A stretch of DNA of 64,000 nt, taken from assembly GCF_030534335.1 (NCBI RefSeq), contig NZ_CP130565.1, forward strand, positions 517,501 through 581,500. The letters run 5' to 3'. The notes below the pieces were generated by a model. The model was not told the DNA's origin and ran no database searches. It saw nothing but the letters and a program-made list of their open reading frames with translations. Position numbers and translations under genes: made by a program. Every line of letters starts with the position of its first letter. The stretch's first letter is position 1. Below, piece after piece: positions 7,724-16,665 of this stretch. The stretch comes from Marivirga harenae. Lineage in GTDB: Bacteria; Bacteroidota; Bacteroidia; Cytophagales; Cyclobacteriaceae.

Positions 7724-9526
7724 TTAGAATTCATAAGCTTGCTTTTCTAGCACATGATCAGCTATTGATCTCCTTACTTCTTTAAGGTTCATAGGATCAA
7801 TTTTAGTGAATCTCTTTAAACCTAAAAGCATCATCCGCTGCTCGTCTCCTTCTGCAAACGCAAAGATGGCTTCTTTACCGGCTTTATTAGCAATTTCAAC
7901 TGCTCTGTGCATATATAACTTTGTCATGTTGATTTGTTGCTTACACGCCTCTTCTCCTTTAATACCAACCAATTTCTCAGTTCTTAATAAAGCAGATTCT
8001 GCAGCATAAACTTCAATCAACATATCAGCAAGGTTCATCAAGATTTCCTGTTCTTGAGAAAGCTTTTGCATATACTTTTGAACAGCAGCACCTGAAATCA
8101 TCAATCCAGCTTTTTTCAAATTAGCCAAGACCTTTTTCTCCTTTGCAAACATGGCATCATCTTCATCGGCTCCAAAGTCTGGTATTGAAGTCAATTCTTT
8201 TTGTACATTCATGGCCGGTGTCATTAAATCTAACTTACCTTTCATGGCGCGCTTCAACAACATGTCAATAGTTAACATTCGGTTGATTTCGTTCGTACCT
8301 TCGAAGATTCTGTTGATTCGGGCATCACGATAAGCTCTGTCCATAGGTGCATCAGCTGAAAAGCCCATTCCACCATAAGTTTGAACACCTTCGTCCACTA
8401 CGTAGTCCAAAGTTTCTGATCCATGGACTTTTAGGATTGCACATTCAATAGCAAATTCTTCTACTGATTTCAATTTAGCTTCTGCTTCTGACATTCCACC
8501 AGCCACTAAATCATCGTAAGCATCATCGATGTTTTGACCTGCTCTATAAGCTGCTGATTCTGACGCATAAGTTCTTGCCGCCATCTCAGCCAATTTGTGC
8601 TTAATTGCACCAAAGCTACCTATAGATGTTCCGAACTGCTTCCTTTCAGTGGCATATTGAGCCGCATTTCCAATGATTCCTTTGCAAGCACCGATTGTAG
8701 AAGCAGCCAACTTGATTCTACCGATGTTTAAAATATTTACAGCAATTTTAAAACCGTTTTCTCTTTCAGAAAGCATGTTTTCAACTGGTACTTTACAATC
8801 GTTAAAGAATACCTGACGCGTAGAAGATCCTTTTATACCCATTTTGGCTTCTTCCTCATTCATAGTCACTCCACCAAAATCTTTCTCCACTATAAAAGCA
8901 GAAAGATTTTTGTCATCATCAATTTTAGCAAAAACAATGAAAATGTCAGCGAAACCACCATTGGTGATCCACATTTTCTGACCATTCAAGATATAGTGCT
9001 TTTTATCTTCCGTTAAAACTGCCTTCGTTTTAGCTGCATTAGCATCGGAACCAGAATCCGGTTCTGTTAAACAGTATGAAGCTTTCCATTCACCAGTAGC
9101 TAATTTTGGCAAATATTTTTTCTTCTGTGCATCATCACCATAAAACAGAATGGGTAGTGTACCAATTCCAGTATGTGCGGATAAAGCAACGGCAAAGGAA
9201 TGACCCGCACCAATTACTTCAGCAACCAGCATAGAAGTATTGAAGTCCATTCCGAATCCACCATATTCTTCTGGGACTGAGGTTCCTAATAGTCCTAATT
9301 CACCTGATTTATCCAATAATTCCGGCATAATATCAGGGTTTCCTTTTACATCATCAATTTCATCCAAACGTGGGTAAACTTCCTGATCCAAGAAATCTTT
9401 ACAAGTTTGGGCAATCATTTTTTGTTCTTCCGTCCATTCTTCTGGAGTGAAAACTGCCTGAGCTGGAGTTTCTTCTATTAAGAAAGCTCCACCCTTTGCT
9501 GTGTATTTTTTATCAACTTTTTCCAT
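7724..9526 (-). CDS. Acyl-CoA dehydrogenase, long (600-residue) type
   Basis: An FAD flavoenzyme catalysing the first, alpha-beta dehydrogenation step of fatty-acid beta-oxidation. The N-terminal helical domain (about 30-150) is followed by the beta domain (CLTEPDSGSDANA at 152-164, MWITNGGFADIFIVFAK at 185-201) and the C-terminal helical domain with YGGMGFSADAPMDRAYRDAR. The catalytic base is Glu409 in FEGTNEINR. A further 170-residue C-terminal extension, as in VLCAD-type enzymes, gives the long size. It is the last gene of the marR-HAD/ECH-4HB-thiolase-ACAD operon. The electron acceptor (ETF) is not in the window. Confidence 0.94.
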   Translation of the reverse strand: MEKVDKKYTAKGGAFLIEETPAQAVFTPEEWTEEQKMIAQTCKDFLDQEVYPRLDEIDDVKGNPDIMPELLDKSGELGLLGTSVPEEYGGFGMDFNTSMLVAEVIGAGHSFAVALSAHTGIGTLPILFYGDDAQKKKYLPKLATGEWKASYCLTEPDSGSDANAAKTKAVLTEDKKHYILNGQKMWITNGGFADIFIVFAKIDDDKNLSAFIVEKDFGGVTMNEEEAKMGIKGSSTRQVFFNDCKVPVENMLSERENGFKIAVNILNIGRIKLAASTIGACKGIIGNAAQYATERKQFGTSIGSFGAIKHKLAEMAARTYASESAAYRAGQNIDDAYDDLVAGGMSEAEAKLKSVEEFAIECAILKVHGSETLDYVVDEGVQTYGGMGFSADAPMDRAYRDARINRIFEGTNEINRMLTIDMLLKRAMKGKLDLMTPAMNVQKELTSIPDFGADEDDAMFAKEKKVLANLKKAGLMISGAAVQKYMQKLSQEQEILMNLADMLIEVYAAESALLRTEKLVGIKGEEACKQQINMTKLYMHRAVEIANKAGKEAIFAFAEGDEQRMMLLGLKRFTKIDPMNLKEVRRSIADHVLEKQAYEF

Positions 9527-9580
9527 TTTACTATCTTTTTAAAATCTATAACATTTTTTGTCTGAATGAGAAATTGATTC

Positions 9581-9603
9581 AAGAGTCTAGAATATAGATT
9601 CTC
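9581..9603. repeat. TCTAGA-rich short repeat between thiolase and ACAD genes
   Basis: The spacer holds GAGTCTAGAATATAGATTCT, a short imperfect palindromic stretch built from the same TCTAGA/GATTCTA words that make up the arrays at 10791-10822 and 11189-11221 on either side of the four-helix-bundle gene. It contains no gene. Confidence 0.6.
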
Positions 9604-9606
9604 CTT

Positions 9607-10776
9607 TTACATCATTTCGTAAATGCCGGCAATTCCTTGGCCACCACCAATACAAGCAGTAACCATCCCGTATTTGCCATTGGTTCTTTTCAATTCATTC
9701 ATTACTTGAACCGAAAGTTTTGCACCTGAGCAACCTAAAGGGTGTCCTAAAGCTATCGCTCCACCATTAACATTTAATTTACTTTGATCAATATCCAACT
9801 CACGAATTACCGCTAATGATTGAGCCGCAAATGCTTCATTTAATTCAATCAAATCAATATCATTCAATTTTAACCCTGCGCTTTTCAATGCTTTTGGCAC
9901 TGCTTCCACAGGACCTATACCCATGATTCTTGGTTCAACACCTGCTACGCCAAAGCCCACCATTCTGGCAATTGGCTTTACGTTTAATTCTTTCACCATT
10001 CTTTCGGACATTACCATCGTAAATGAGGCTCCGTCATTTGTTGGAGAAGAATTTCCAGCAGTTACTGATCCCCCCTGTGCAAAAACTGGTCTCAGTTTTC
10101 CTAATACATCAGTACTTGTTCCCGCTCGTGGTCCTTCGTCTTTATCTACAGTATAATCACGTGTTTTCTTCTTTCCATCTTCCACATAAGTTTCTTTGAC
10201 ATTGATAGGTACAATTTCATTATCGAATTTACCCTCTTTCTGTGCATTGATTGCCTTCATGTGAGAGTTATATGCAAACTCATCCTGATCTTCACGAGAT
10301 ATTTTCCATTGCTGAGCAATTTGCTCTGCAGTTAAACCCATTGAGGTGTAGTAATCTGGAGTTTCAGTAGCTATTTTGTAATTAAGAGCCGTTTTGTAAC
10401 CCATAATTGGTACCATAGACATTGATTCCGTTCCACCAGCAATAATGATATCGGCATAACCAGCCTGAATTTTTGAAGCCGCTATATTTATAGCCTCCAA
10501 TCCTGATCCACAATACCTATTGATTACCATGCCTGGTACTTCTTTACCAAGCGCTAAGAGTGAAATCATACGCCCCATTTGCATTCCCTGCTCTGCTTCT
10601 TGCACAGCATTCCCTACAATTAGGTCGTCTACCATTTTATTTTCTACACCCTCCACTTGGGAAACCAGGTGTTTGATTACATCGGAGGCTAGATCATCCG
10701 GTCGGTAAAATCTGAAGCCACCTTTTTTGGCTCTTGTTACTGCCGTTCTATATCCTGCTACTATATATGCGTCCAT
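9607..10776 (-). CDS. fadA: Acetyl-CoA C-acyltransferase (beta-ketothiolase)
   Basis: A 389-residue thiolase that cleaves 3-ketoacyl-CoA with CoA, the last step of beta-oxidation. The start MDAYIVAGYRTAVTRAKKGG is chosen by family alignment; a longer in-frame reading to 10830 would run through the TCTAGA repeat and overlap the next gene, so it is rejected. The nucleophile is Cys89 in INRYCGSGLEA. The second-half motifs NGGAIALGHPLGCSGA (His) and TACIGGGQG (Cys) complete the catalytic set. It sits between the four-helix-bundle gene and the ACAD gene in the operon. The symbol is given on role; a degradative acetyl-CoA acetyltransferase is also possible. Confidence 0.92.
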   Translation of the reverse strand: MDAYIVAGYRTAVTRAKKGGFRFYRPDDLASDVIKHLVSQVEGVENKMVDDLIVGNAVQEAEQGMQMGRMISLLALGKEVPGMVINRYCGSGLEAINIAASKIQAGYADIIIAGGTESMSMVPIMGYKTALNYKIATETPDYYTSMGLTAEQIAQQWKISREDQDEFAYNSHMKAINAQKEGKFDNEIVPINVKETYVEDGKKKTRDYTVDKDEGPRAGTSTDVLGKLRPVFAQGGSVTAGNSSPTNDGASFTMVMSERMVKELNVKPIARMVGFGVAGVEPRIMGIGPVEAVPKALKSAGLKLNDIDLIELNEAFAAQSLAVIRELDIDQSKLNVNGGAIALGHPLGCSGAKLSVQVMNELKRTNGKYGMVTACIGGGQGIAGIYEMM

Positions 10777-10790
10777 TTTTTTAAATTTTG

Positions 10791-10822
10791 AGATTATAGA
10801 ATCTAGAACATAGAGTCTAGAC
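10791..10822. repeat. Left inverted short-repeat array flanking four-helix-bundle gene
   Basis: TCTAGA-rich stretch. The reverse complement of 10791-10815 matches 11189-11213 at 21 of 25 bases, counted by hand, so the two flank the four-helix-bundle gene as imperfect inverted repeats. The array begins 14 bases upstream of the thiolase ATG and contains the stop codon (TAG, 10817-10819) of the four-helix-bundle gene. Confidence 0.7.
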
Positions 10823-11176
10823 TTCTGCATTCGTTTTCTTTATAAAAGAGTTAAGCATTTTTTGAATTTCATCTAATGCGTTCTTAACCGCATCAAAATC
10901 ACTTTCTGACACAAAATTCAGTTCTTTACTTAACAGCAATTGAGTTTCTAACTCAAAACTAGAACCAATAGATATTCTTAAGAACCTAGAAAAATCTTTG
11001 CTTGAATCTCTAGAAGAGCCTTCTGCAATATTAGATGGGATTGAAACAGCACACCTTCTAATTTGAGATATCAATCCAAATCTTTCCTCGCTAGGAAAAG
11101 TACTTGTGACTTGATATATCAATAGAGATAACTCCATTGATTTCTCCCAAACTTTAAGTTTCTTATAATTGTGCAT
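10817..11176 (-). CDS. Four-helix-bundle protein (23S rRNA intervening-sequence protein family)
   Basis: A 119-residue all-helical protein of the S23 / 23S-rRNA-IVP family (PF05635-like). Hallmarks are YKKLKVWEKSMELSLLIY at the N-terminus, FGLISQIRRCAVSIPSNIAEG in the middle and FLRISIGSSFELETQLLL. The family fold is a small up-down helical bundle, known also from rRNA intervening sequences and as an Avd-like accessory protein of diversity-generating retroelements; the role of stand-alone copies is unknown. It lies inside the beta-oxidation operon, in the same orientation, and is bracketed by inverted TCTAGA-rich arrays, which suggests it was inserted as a unit. No catalytic residues are apparent. 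Confidence 0.9.
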   Translation of the reverse strand: MHNYKKLKVWEKSMELSLLIYQVTSTFPSEERFGLISQIRRCAVSIPSNIAEGSSRDSSKDFSRFLRISIGSSFELETQLLLSKELNFVSESDFDAVKNALDEIQKMLNSFIKKTNAEV

Positions 11177-11188
11177 TTTCGATCTTTA

Positions 11189-11221
11189 TTCTATGTTCTA
11201 GGTTCTAGGATCTAAAGTCTA
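11189..11221. repeat. Right inverted short-repeat array flanking four-helix-bundle gene
   Basis: Three imperfect TTCTAGG/TTCTAGA-like units in a row. This is the inverted partner of the array at 10791-10815 (21 of 25 bases identical). Its outer end runs into the stop codon (TAG, 11219-11221) of the upstream HAD/ECH gene, so spacer and repeat coincide. Confidence 0.7.
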
Positions 11222-13621
11222 GTTTCTAAGCGGTTTTCCTCCTTGCAATACGGCTTGAATTCTTTCCAGTGTTTTCTTTTCTCCTAACAGGGATAAGAAA
11301 GCTTCTCTTTCAAGATCCAATAAGTATTGCTCTGAAACTTCTTGAGGATACGATAAATCTCCGCCACACATTACGTACGCTAGTTTATCTGCTATCTTCT
11401 GATCGTGTTCTGAAATGTATCGCCCCATCTTCATACCGGACACCCCCGCTTTAAATAAAGCAATACCAGTTTTTCCTTGCACTTTTATATCAGTCCTTTG
11501 AACTGGCATGGTATATCCAGCATCTGCCAATCTTATAGCAGCAGCTTTAGCATCAGCGATCTGACGGCTCCTATTCATACTGATTCCATCAGAAGGACGT
11601 AGAATCCCCATATCTCTTGCTTCATGAGCCGAGGTGGCAACTTTAGCCATGGCTATATTCATATAAGCATTTTGCAAAGCGTTCAGCTCAACATCTCCGT
11701 CCTGATATCTATCAGCTACTCGTAGAGCATTTTCTTTGGTACCTCCACCACCTGGAATGACACCAACGCCTACTTCAACCAAACCGATATAAGTTTCAGC
11801 TGAAGCTTGAACGTGGTCAGCATGCATGGATAATTCACATCCTCCACCTAAAGCCATATTATGTGGTGCTACTACAACAGGTACTGCTGAGTATCTTGCT
11901 CGCATCATAGTTTGTTGGAACTGACGAATCATGAAATCTAACTCATCATAATCTTGTTCGATGGCATACATGAAGATCATTCCCAAATTGGCGCCCACAG
12001 AAAAGTTCGAACCCTCGTTAGAGATTACTACTCCACGATACTTCTCCTCTCCCATCGAAATAGCCTTATTGATGGCTTCTATCACACCGCCACCGAGGGA
12101 ATTTGATTTAGAACGGAATTCTACATTAATAATACCGTCACCCAAATCGATAATTCCCGCTTCTGCATTGCTCCATATTTCTTTACCACTCTCTTTCAAG
12201 TTTTCAAGAATAATGAATTCCTCAGTTCCCGGGATATTTACATATTTCTTACTATCAAGATCATAGTATTGCTTTTGACCTGCTTCAACTTTATAGAAAG
12301 AATCTGCGCCAGAATCGAGCATATCATAAACCCATTGGTTTGGCTTATAACCTGCTTCTTCCATTTTCTCCACAGTCTTTTTAACACCTAGAGTATCCCA
12401 AGTCTCAAATGGTCCAATTTCCCAACCAAAGCCAGTGCAAACTGCTTGGTCAATTCTATATAATTCATCAGAAATCTCGGGAATTCTATTAGATGCATAT
12501 TTGAATAAACCATAGAAGGAATCTCTGTAGAATTCACCCGCTTTATCCTTACCTCCTAATAAAACAGGAAATCTCTCTTTTAGATTAGATATCTGCTTGG
12601 TGGACTCAAGGGTAGAGAATTTAGGCTTGCTCTTAGGCTTGTATTCCATTGACTCCAAATCCAAAGTAAGGATTTCAGTCTTTCCATCTTTTTTGGTCTT
12701 CTTATAAAAACCTTGCCCTGTTTTATCTCCTAACCATTTGTTGTCTTCTAACTTCCCGATTACATCCGGCAAATTGAAAGTTTCTCTAGCTTCATCATTT
12801 GGAAGATTTTCATATAAACCATTGGCTACTTTTATCAAGGTATCCAAACCAACTACATCAGAGGTTCTGAAAGTAGCAGATTTTGGTCGCCCAATAACAG
12901 GCCCTGTCAATTTATCAATCTCATCGATATTCATGCCTAATTTTTGCATGGACTCTACAACTTTCAAAATTGCATAGATACCTACTCTATTTGCGATAAA
13001 TGCAGGAGTATCTTTACATAAAACCGTTGTTTTGCCCAAATACAAATCTCCATAATGCATCAAGAAATCAGTAATCGCTTGATCCGTTTTTGGTGTAGGA
13101 ATGATTTCCAATAATTTTAAATAACGAGGCGGATTGAAGAAGTGTGTTCCAATAAAGTGCTTTTGGAAATCCTCACTTCTTTCTTCTAGCATCATATGAA
13201 TTGGAATACCTGAAGTGTTGGAGGATATAATAGTACCTTTAGTTCTGTGTTCTTCAACTTTTGAAAAAACTTTCTTTTTAATATCCAGTCGCTCCACAAC
13301 AGCTTCTAGCACCCAGTCACAATCTTTGATTTTGTGCATATCATCATCAAAATTTCCCAATGAAATTCTATTGGCAAAATCTTTATGATATAATGAAGCA
13401 GGCTTACCTTTCAAGGTAGATTCAAAAGCCTCATTCACGATACGATTGCGCACTTGCGGATCTTCCTTCGTCAGGCCCTTGTCTTTCTCGGCATCCGTAA
13501 GTTCAAAAGGCACGATATCAAGCAAGAGCACTTCCACACCAATATTGGCAAAGTGGCAGGCAATTCTTGATCCCATAATCCCCGAACCTAAAACGGCTAC
13601 TTTTTTAATGTTTCGTTTCAT
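11219..13621 (-). CDS. Bifunctional 3-hydroxyacyl-CoA dehydrogenase / enoyl-CoA hydratase
   Basis: An 800-residue fusion for the two middle steps of beta-oxidation. The NAD-binding 3HCDH domain comes first (GSGIMGS at residues 12-18, then SNTSGIPI and HFIGTHFFNPPRYLKLLEIIP), followed by the 3HCDH C-terminal domains (about 200-420). An enoyl-CoA hydratase/isomerase domain lies at about 490-690 (SNEGSNFSVGANLG and APHNMALGGGCELSMHADHV, forming the oxyanion hole). The order HAD-then-ECH is the reverse of E. coli FadB. It is the first enzyme gene after marR, and the following four-helix-bundle gene and thiolase are in the same orientation. Confidence 0.93.
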   Translation of the reverse strand: MKRNIKKVAVLGSGIMGSRIACHFANIGVEVLLLDIVPFELTDAEKDKGLTKEDPQVRNRIVNEAFESTLKGKPASLYHKDFANRISLGNFDDDMHKIKDCDWVLEAVVERLDIKKKVFSKVEEHRTKGTIISSNTSGIPIHMMLEERSEDFQKHFIGTHFFNPPRYLKLLEIIPTPKTDQAITDFLMHYGDLYLGKTTVLCKDTPAFIANRVGIYAILKVVESMQKLGMNIDEIDKLTGPVIGRPKSATFRTSDVVGLDTLIKVANGLYENLPNDEARETFNLPDVIGKLEDNKWLGDKTGQGFYKKTKKDGKTEILTLDLESMEYKPKSKPKFSTLESTKQISNLKERFPVLLGGKDKAGEFYRDSFYGLFKYASNRIPEISDELYRIDQAVCTGFGWEIGPFETWDTLGVKKTVEKMEEAGYKPNQWVYDMLDSGADSFYKVEAGQKQYYDLDSKKYVNIPGTEEFIILENLKESGKEIWSNAEAGIIDLGDGIINVEFRSKSNSLGGGVIEAINKAISMGEEKYRGVVISNEGSNFSVGANLGMIFMYAIEQDYDELDFMIRQFQQTMMRARYSAVPVVVAPHNMALGGGCELSMHADHVQASAETYIGLVEVGVGVIPGGGGTKENALRVADRYQDGDVELNALQNAYMNIAMAKVATSAHEARDMGILRPSDGISMNRSRQIADAKAAAIRLADAGYTMPVQRTDIKVQGKTGIALFKAGVSGMKMGRYISEHDQKIADKLAYVMCGGDLSYPQEVSEQYLLDLEREAFLSLLGEKKTLERIQAVLQGGKPLRN

Positions 13622-13650
13622 TTAGTCGCTATGGTTTAAATTTTAAAAAA

Positions 13651-14106
13651 TTAATGAACTGATTCGTTATTATTGTAAATCTCGTTTGAGTCGATTATGC
13701 CATTCACTCTGTTGATGACATCAAAAAAAGCTTCTAATTTTTCAGGTTCAATAGTTTTGAATACCTCTTCATTGAAAGCTTTTACCGTTTCCCTTGACAC
13801 CGCCTTTTTCTCTATCCCTAAATCTGTTAAAAAAATTCTGACCGAACGTTTATCTTCAGGATCAGGCTTCTTATGAATAAGACCCTTTTCTTCCATACTT
13901 TTTAGCATACGGGTCAAACTCCTACTTTCTAAGCCCATCAGTGGCGCTATTTTGGTAGCAGGTGTCCCTTCTTTGGAATTGATATTTAATAACACAAACC
14001 CTATGGAAGTAGTAATTCCATATTTTACAGCTTGTTGGTTGTACATACGTGAAATAGCATGCCAGGCCGCCTTAATATTGTAGTCGATGGATTCTTCTCT
14101 CTTCAT
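13651..14106 (-). CDS. MarR-family transcriptional regulator of the beta-oxidation operon
   Basis: A 151-residue winged-helix protein (from MKREESIDYNIK). The recognition region TPATKIAPLMGLESRSLTRMLKSMEEKGLIHKKP and wing PEDKRSVRIFLTDLG are standard MarR features. A longer in-frame start at 14142 is rejected because its first codons run through the palindromic operator at 14124-14151. The gene is 29 bases upstream of the HAD/ECH gene and likely controls the operon and itself; the ligand may be an acyl-CoA or fatty acid, which is inference from context only. Confidence 0.9.
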   Translation of the reverse strand: MKREESIDYNIKAAWHAISRMYNQQAVKYGITTSIGFVLLNINSKEGTPATKIAPLMGLESRSLTRMLKSMEEKGLIHKKPDPEDKRSVRIFLTDLGIEKKAVSRETVKAFNEEVFKTIEPEKLEAFFDVINRVNGIIDSNEIYNNNESVH

Positions 14107-14123
14107 GGAAGTCAAATATACAA

Positions 14124-14151
14124 AAATATAGTATGCATGCATACTATATTT
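14124..14151. promoter_or_regulatory. 28-bp perfect palindrome, probable MarR operator
   Basis: The half-site AAATATAGTATGCA (14124-14137) is followed directly by its exact reverse complement (14138-14151). It is 17 bases upstream of the marR ATG, and a possible -7 box TATATTTG (14113-14120, minus strand) adjoins it, so a bound MarR dimer would block the promoter. The length and symmetry fit a MarR-dimer site. Confidence 0.8.
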
Positions 14152-14336
14152 GAAAAAAATATTAAATTCTGTATTAAAAAAATATATGGACTATATTTAG
14201 TCTCTTAAACGACAATTTCAAAATATTAGATGCACGATAATGATTTTCACCAAAAGATCAGTTAATTGATCCCAAGTAACAAATAACTCCAAAAAGAGTA
14301 TGTACTTGGAACTACATCCATATAAAAATTTCAATT

Positions 14337-14777
14337 ATGAAAAAGAAAGCAGTTTTATCATTTTGCTTAAGCCTAGTCTTCACTTTACTATCTACATCAG
14401 TGGTCATAGGACAAACTCGTACAGAAATGATCGGTTCAATAGACGATAAAGTAAGTCTGAAAAGAGATGGAGATCAATACTTACTTACATATCGCAACAA
14501 TAATCTAAATTCTGATAAAGCAGACAATCAGTTGACTATTAAAGATAAAGAAACTCTCGATAATCTTTATACCTTCATCATCGAAGGTTTTGATTCAATG
14601 AACCCCGGCCCAGTTCAATTTGAGATGGACAAAAATGAATTAAGACTATATTATAATAAGAAATTCTTAGGAAAAGACTTAGTCGAAATCATTCATGAGA
14701 ATAAAGAAACAGAGGAAACTGGCACCATATATAGGCTGAGCCAGAAGGACGTTCAAGAGTTATTCGGGAAAAGTTAA
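14337..14777 (+). CDS. Small secreted protein of unknown function
   Basis: A 146-residue protein with a clear signal peptide (MKKKAVLSFCLSLVFTLLSTSVVIGQ, cleavage likely after GQ or before it). The mature part is acidic and contains a repeated flavour of short beta strands (KRDGDQYLLTYRNN, ELRLYYNKKFLGKDLVEII). No family was recognised. It is transcribed alone, divergently from the beta-oxidation operon. Confidence 0.75.
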   Translation: MKKKAVLSFCLSLVFTLLSTSVVIGQTRTEMIGSIDDKVSLKRDGDQYLLTYRNNNLNSDKADNQLTIKDKETLDNLYTFIIEGFDSMNPGPVQFEMDKNELRLYYNKKFLGKDLVEIIHENKETEETGTIYRLSQKDVQELFGKS

Positions 14778-14974
14778 AATTATAGGAACTTATACCTTTA
14801 GAGTGGAAATGGTTTTTTGCGGCTAATTAAGTCAGTTGACTAATCATGAATTGCTTAAACTCGTATTGAAAAACAGGCAGCAATATTGGCATAAAGCGGC
14901 ATAACGCGCTTTTATACAATATTAAGTAACAGCTAGGGCTTATAGACGTTCAAAAATAAAAACTCTTTGAAGCC

Positions 14975-15157
14975 ATGAACATTTTACAACTTTTAGCTCA
15001 AATACCACAAGGTGTTCCACATCCTGATGACAGTGAGCCCTTACTATTACAAACTCCTTTTGATTATATACTATATGTGGGTTTACCCATCCTGATTTTG
15101 GTTGGAGGATATTTATGGTGGAGAAGGAAAAAAAGAAGAGAGAAGGAAGAAGACTAA
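14975..15157 (+). CDS. Single-pass membrane microprotein, 60 residues
   Basis: The protein has a short periplasmic-type N-terminus rich in Pro/Asp (PQGVPHPDDSEPLLL), one hydrophobic helix (about residues 32-49, YILYVGLPILILVGGYLWW) and a highly basic end RRKKRREKEED. The ORF is followed immediately by a strong terminator, and its composition is protein-like, so it is likely real. I recall similar tiny proteins in Cytophagales but cannot confirm it here. Function unknown. Confidence 0.65.
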   Translation: MNILQLLAQIPQGVPHPDDSEPLLLQTPFDYILYVGLPILILVGGYLWWRRKKRREKEED

Positions 15158-15162
15158 ACAAA

Positions 15163-15186
15163 AAAAGGGGCTTACAGGCCCCTTTT
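15163..15186. terminator. Bidirectional intrinsic terminator
   Basis: AAAAGGGGC (15163-15171) pairs with GCCCCTTTT (15178-15186). It has A-runs before and T-runs after, so it can serve both the plus-strand microprotein gene and the minus-strand nqrF gene, which ends 23 bases away. Confidence 0.85.
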
Positions 15187-15209
15187 ACGTTATCAATTAA
15201 TATATAGAA

Positions 15210-16514
15210 TTATCCACCGAAATCATCAAATCGGATATTTTCTGGCGGAACACCCATATCGTCTAACATCTTTAGTACTGCTGCATTCATCATTGGAGGA
15301 CCACATAAGTAAAATTCTACTTCTTCTGGTTCTTTATGGTGCTTAAGATAGTTATCGTACAAGGCATTATGAATAAATCCAGTGTAACCATCACCATCTT
15401 TATCGTCTAAGCTCTTTTTAATTTTCCAATTATCCTCTTCTAATGGCTCAGAAAGGGCTACTTGAAAATCGAAATTCGGATTCTTTTCCTCAATATTTCT
15501 AAAGTGATCGACATAGAACAGCTCCCTTTTAGATCTACCACCATACCAGTAGGAAACTTTTCTATCAGTTCCTTGTGTGTGGAATAAATGGAAAATATGA
15601 GAACGTAATGGAGCCATACCGGCACCACCACCAATATAAATCATTTCAGCTTCAGATTCATTAATGAAGAATTCACCGTATGGACCTGAAATAGTCACTT
15701 TATCCCCCGGCTTTCTAGTGAAAACATAAGAAGAGCAAATTCCAGGATTTACATCCATCCATGTGTTTTTAGCTCTGTCCCACGGTGGAGTAGCAATTCT
15801 AATATTCAACATAATGATATCACCTTCTGCAGGGTGATTCGCCATTGAGTAAGCTCTAAATATAGGCTCATCATTTTTCATCACTAAATCCCACAAACCG
15901 AAGTTATCCCAATCTTCCTGGAAGATATCTTCTTTGTGTCCTAAATCAGGATGTGGAGTAATCTCTATATCTTTAAATTCACAAGTGATAGCAGGTACAT
16001 CAATTTGGATATATCCACCTGACTCAAAATCTAAAGTTTCACCTTCCGGCAATTGCACTACAAATTCTTTAATGAATGTAGATACGTTATAATTAGATTT
16101 AACTGTGCACTCCCATTTCTTAATACCGAAAATTTCTTCAGGTATGCGGATGTGCATGTCTTCTTTAACTTTAACTTGGCAAGAAAGCCTCACGTTTTCT
16201 TTCTTTTCAGAACGACTTAAGTGACCTTCCTCTGTAGGCAGAACATCTCCAGCTCCATCTTCTACCACACATTTACACATGGCACAAGTACCACCACCAC
16301 CACAAGCTGATGGTAAATAGATATCTTGACCAGACAATGTAGATAGTAAAGTGGATCCTGCAGTTGTAACTATAGGATTGTCTTCATCTCCATTAACATA
16401 AATATTAACGGGGCCAGACTGAACTAATTTCGATTGCGCAAACAATAGTATCAATACCAATAAGAGTATTAGCACTGTGAAGGCAATAATTGAAGTGATA
16501 ATTACTGATGTCAT
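15210..16514 (-). CDS. nqrF: Na+-translocating NADH:quinone reductase subunit F
   Basis: A 434-residue subunit that takes electrons from NADH via FAD to a 2Fe-2S centre, the entry point of the Na+-pumping NQR complex. An N-terminal helix (about 5-27) anchors it. The ferredoxin domain carries Cys71, Cys77, Cys80 ([11 protein letters not shown]) and Cys112, matching the Vibrio NqrF spacing. The FAD site RAYSMANHP and the NADH-binding C-terminal part ([29 protein letters not shown]) follow. nqrA-E are not next to it; the upstream neighbour is a radical SAM gene. A -7-like TATATTTG lies at 16556-16563. Confidence 0.96.
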   Translation of the reverse strand: MTSVIITSIIAFTVLILLLVLILLFAQSKLVQSGPVNIYVNGDEDNPIVTTAGSTLLSTLSGQDIYLPSACGGGGTCAMCKCVVEDGAGDVLPTEEGHLSRSEKKENVRLSCQVKVKEDMHIRIPEEIFGIKKWECTVKSNYNVSTFIKEFVVQLPEGETLDFESGGYIQIDVPAITCEFKDIEITPHPDLGHKEDIFQEDWDNFGLWDLVMKNDEPIFRAYSMANHPAEGDIIMLNIRIATPPWDRAKNTWMDVNPGICSSYVFTRKPGDKVTISGPYGEFFINESEAEMIYIGGGAGMAPLRSHIFHLFHTQGTDRKVSYWYGGRSKRELFYVDHFRNIEEKNPNFDFQVALSEPLEEDNWKIKKSLDDKDGDGYTGFIHNALYDNYLKHHKEPEEVEFYLCGPPMMNAAVLKMLDDMGVPPENIRFDDFGG

Positions 16515-16665
16515 GAACTTTATTTTTGTTCTTAATGATTCAATTAATTGAGTTGCAAATATATTATATAAAATGTAAACCTATAAGCTCGGTTCAATAT
16601 TTTTATTATAATATATTCGAAAAGCTAACAGTATGAACATTCAAAAAGTTGGCGAAATGTGGAAA

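Noticed and set aside
10777-10830. N-terminal extension of the thiolase to an upstream ATG
   Set aside because: The extra residues come from the TCTAGA repeat and overlap the four-helix-bundle gene; the family start MDAYIVAGYRTAV is at 10776.
10817-11176. Diversity-generating retroelement suggested by an Avd-like four-helix-bundle protein
   Set aside because: No reverse transcriptase, template repeat or variable repeat is present near either copy; the proteins fit the rRNA intervening-sequence family better.
14107-14142. Upstream ATG for the MarR gene
   Set aside because: Its codons lie within the palindromic operator and -7-like box; MKREES at 14106 fits the family length.
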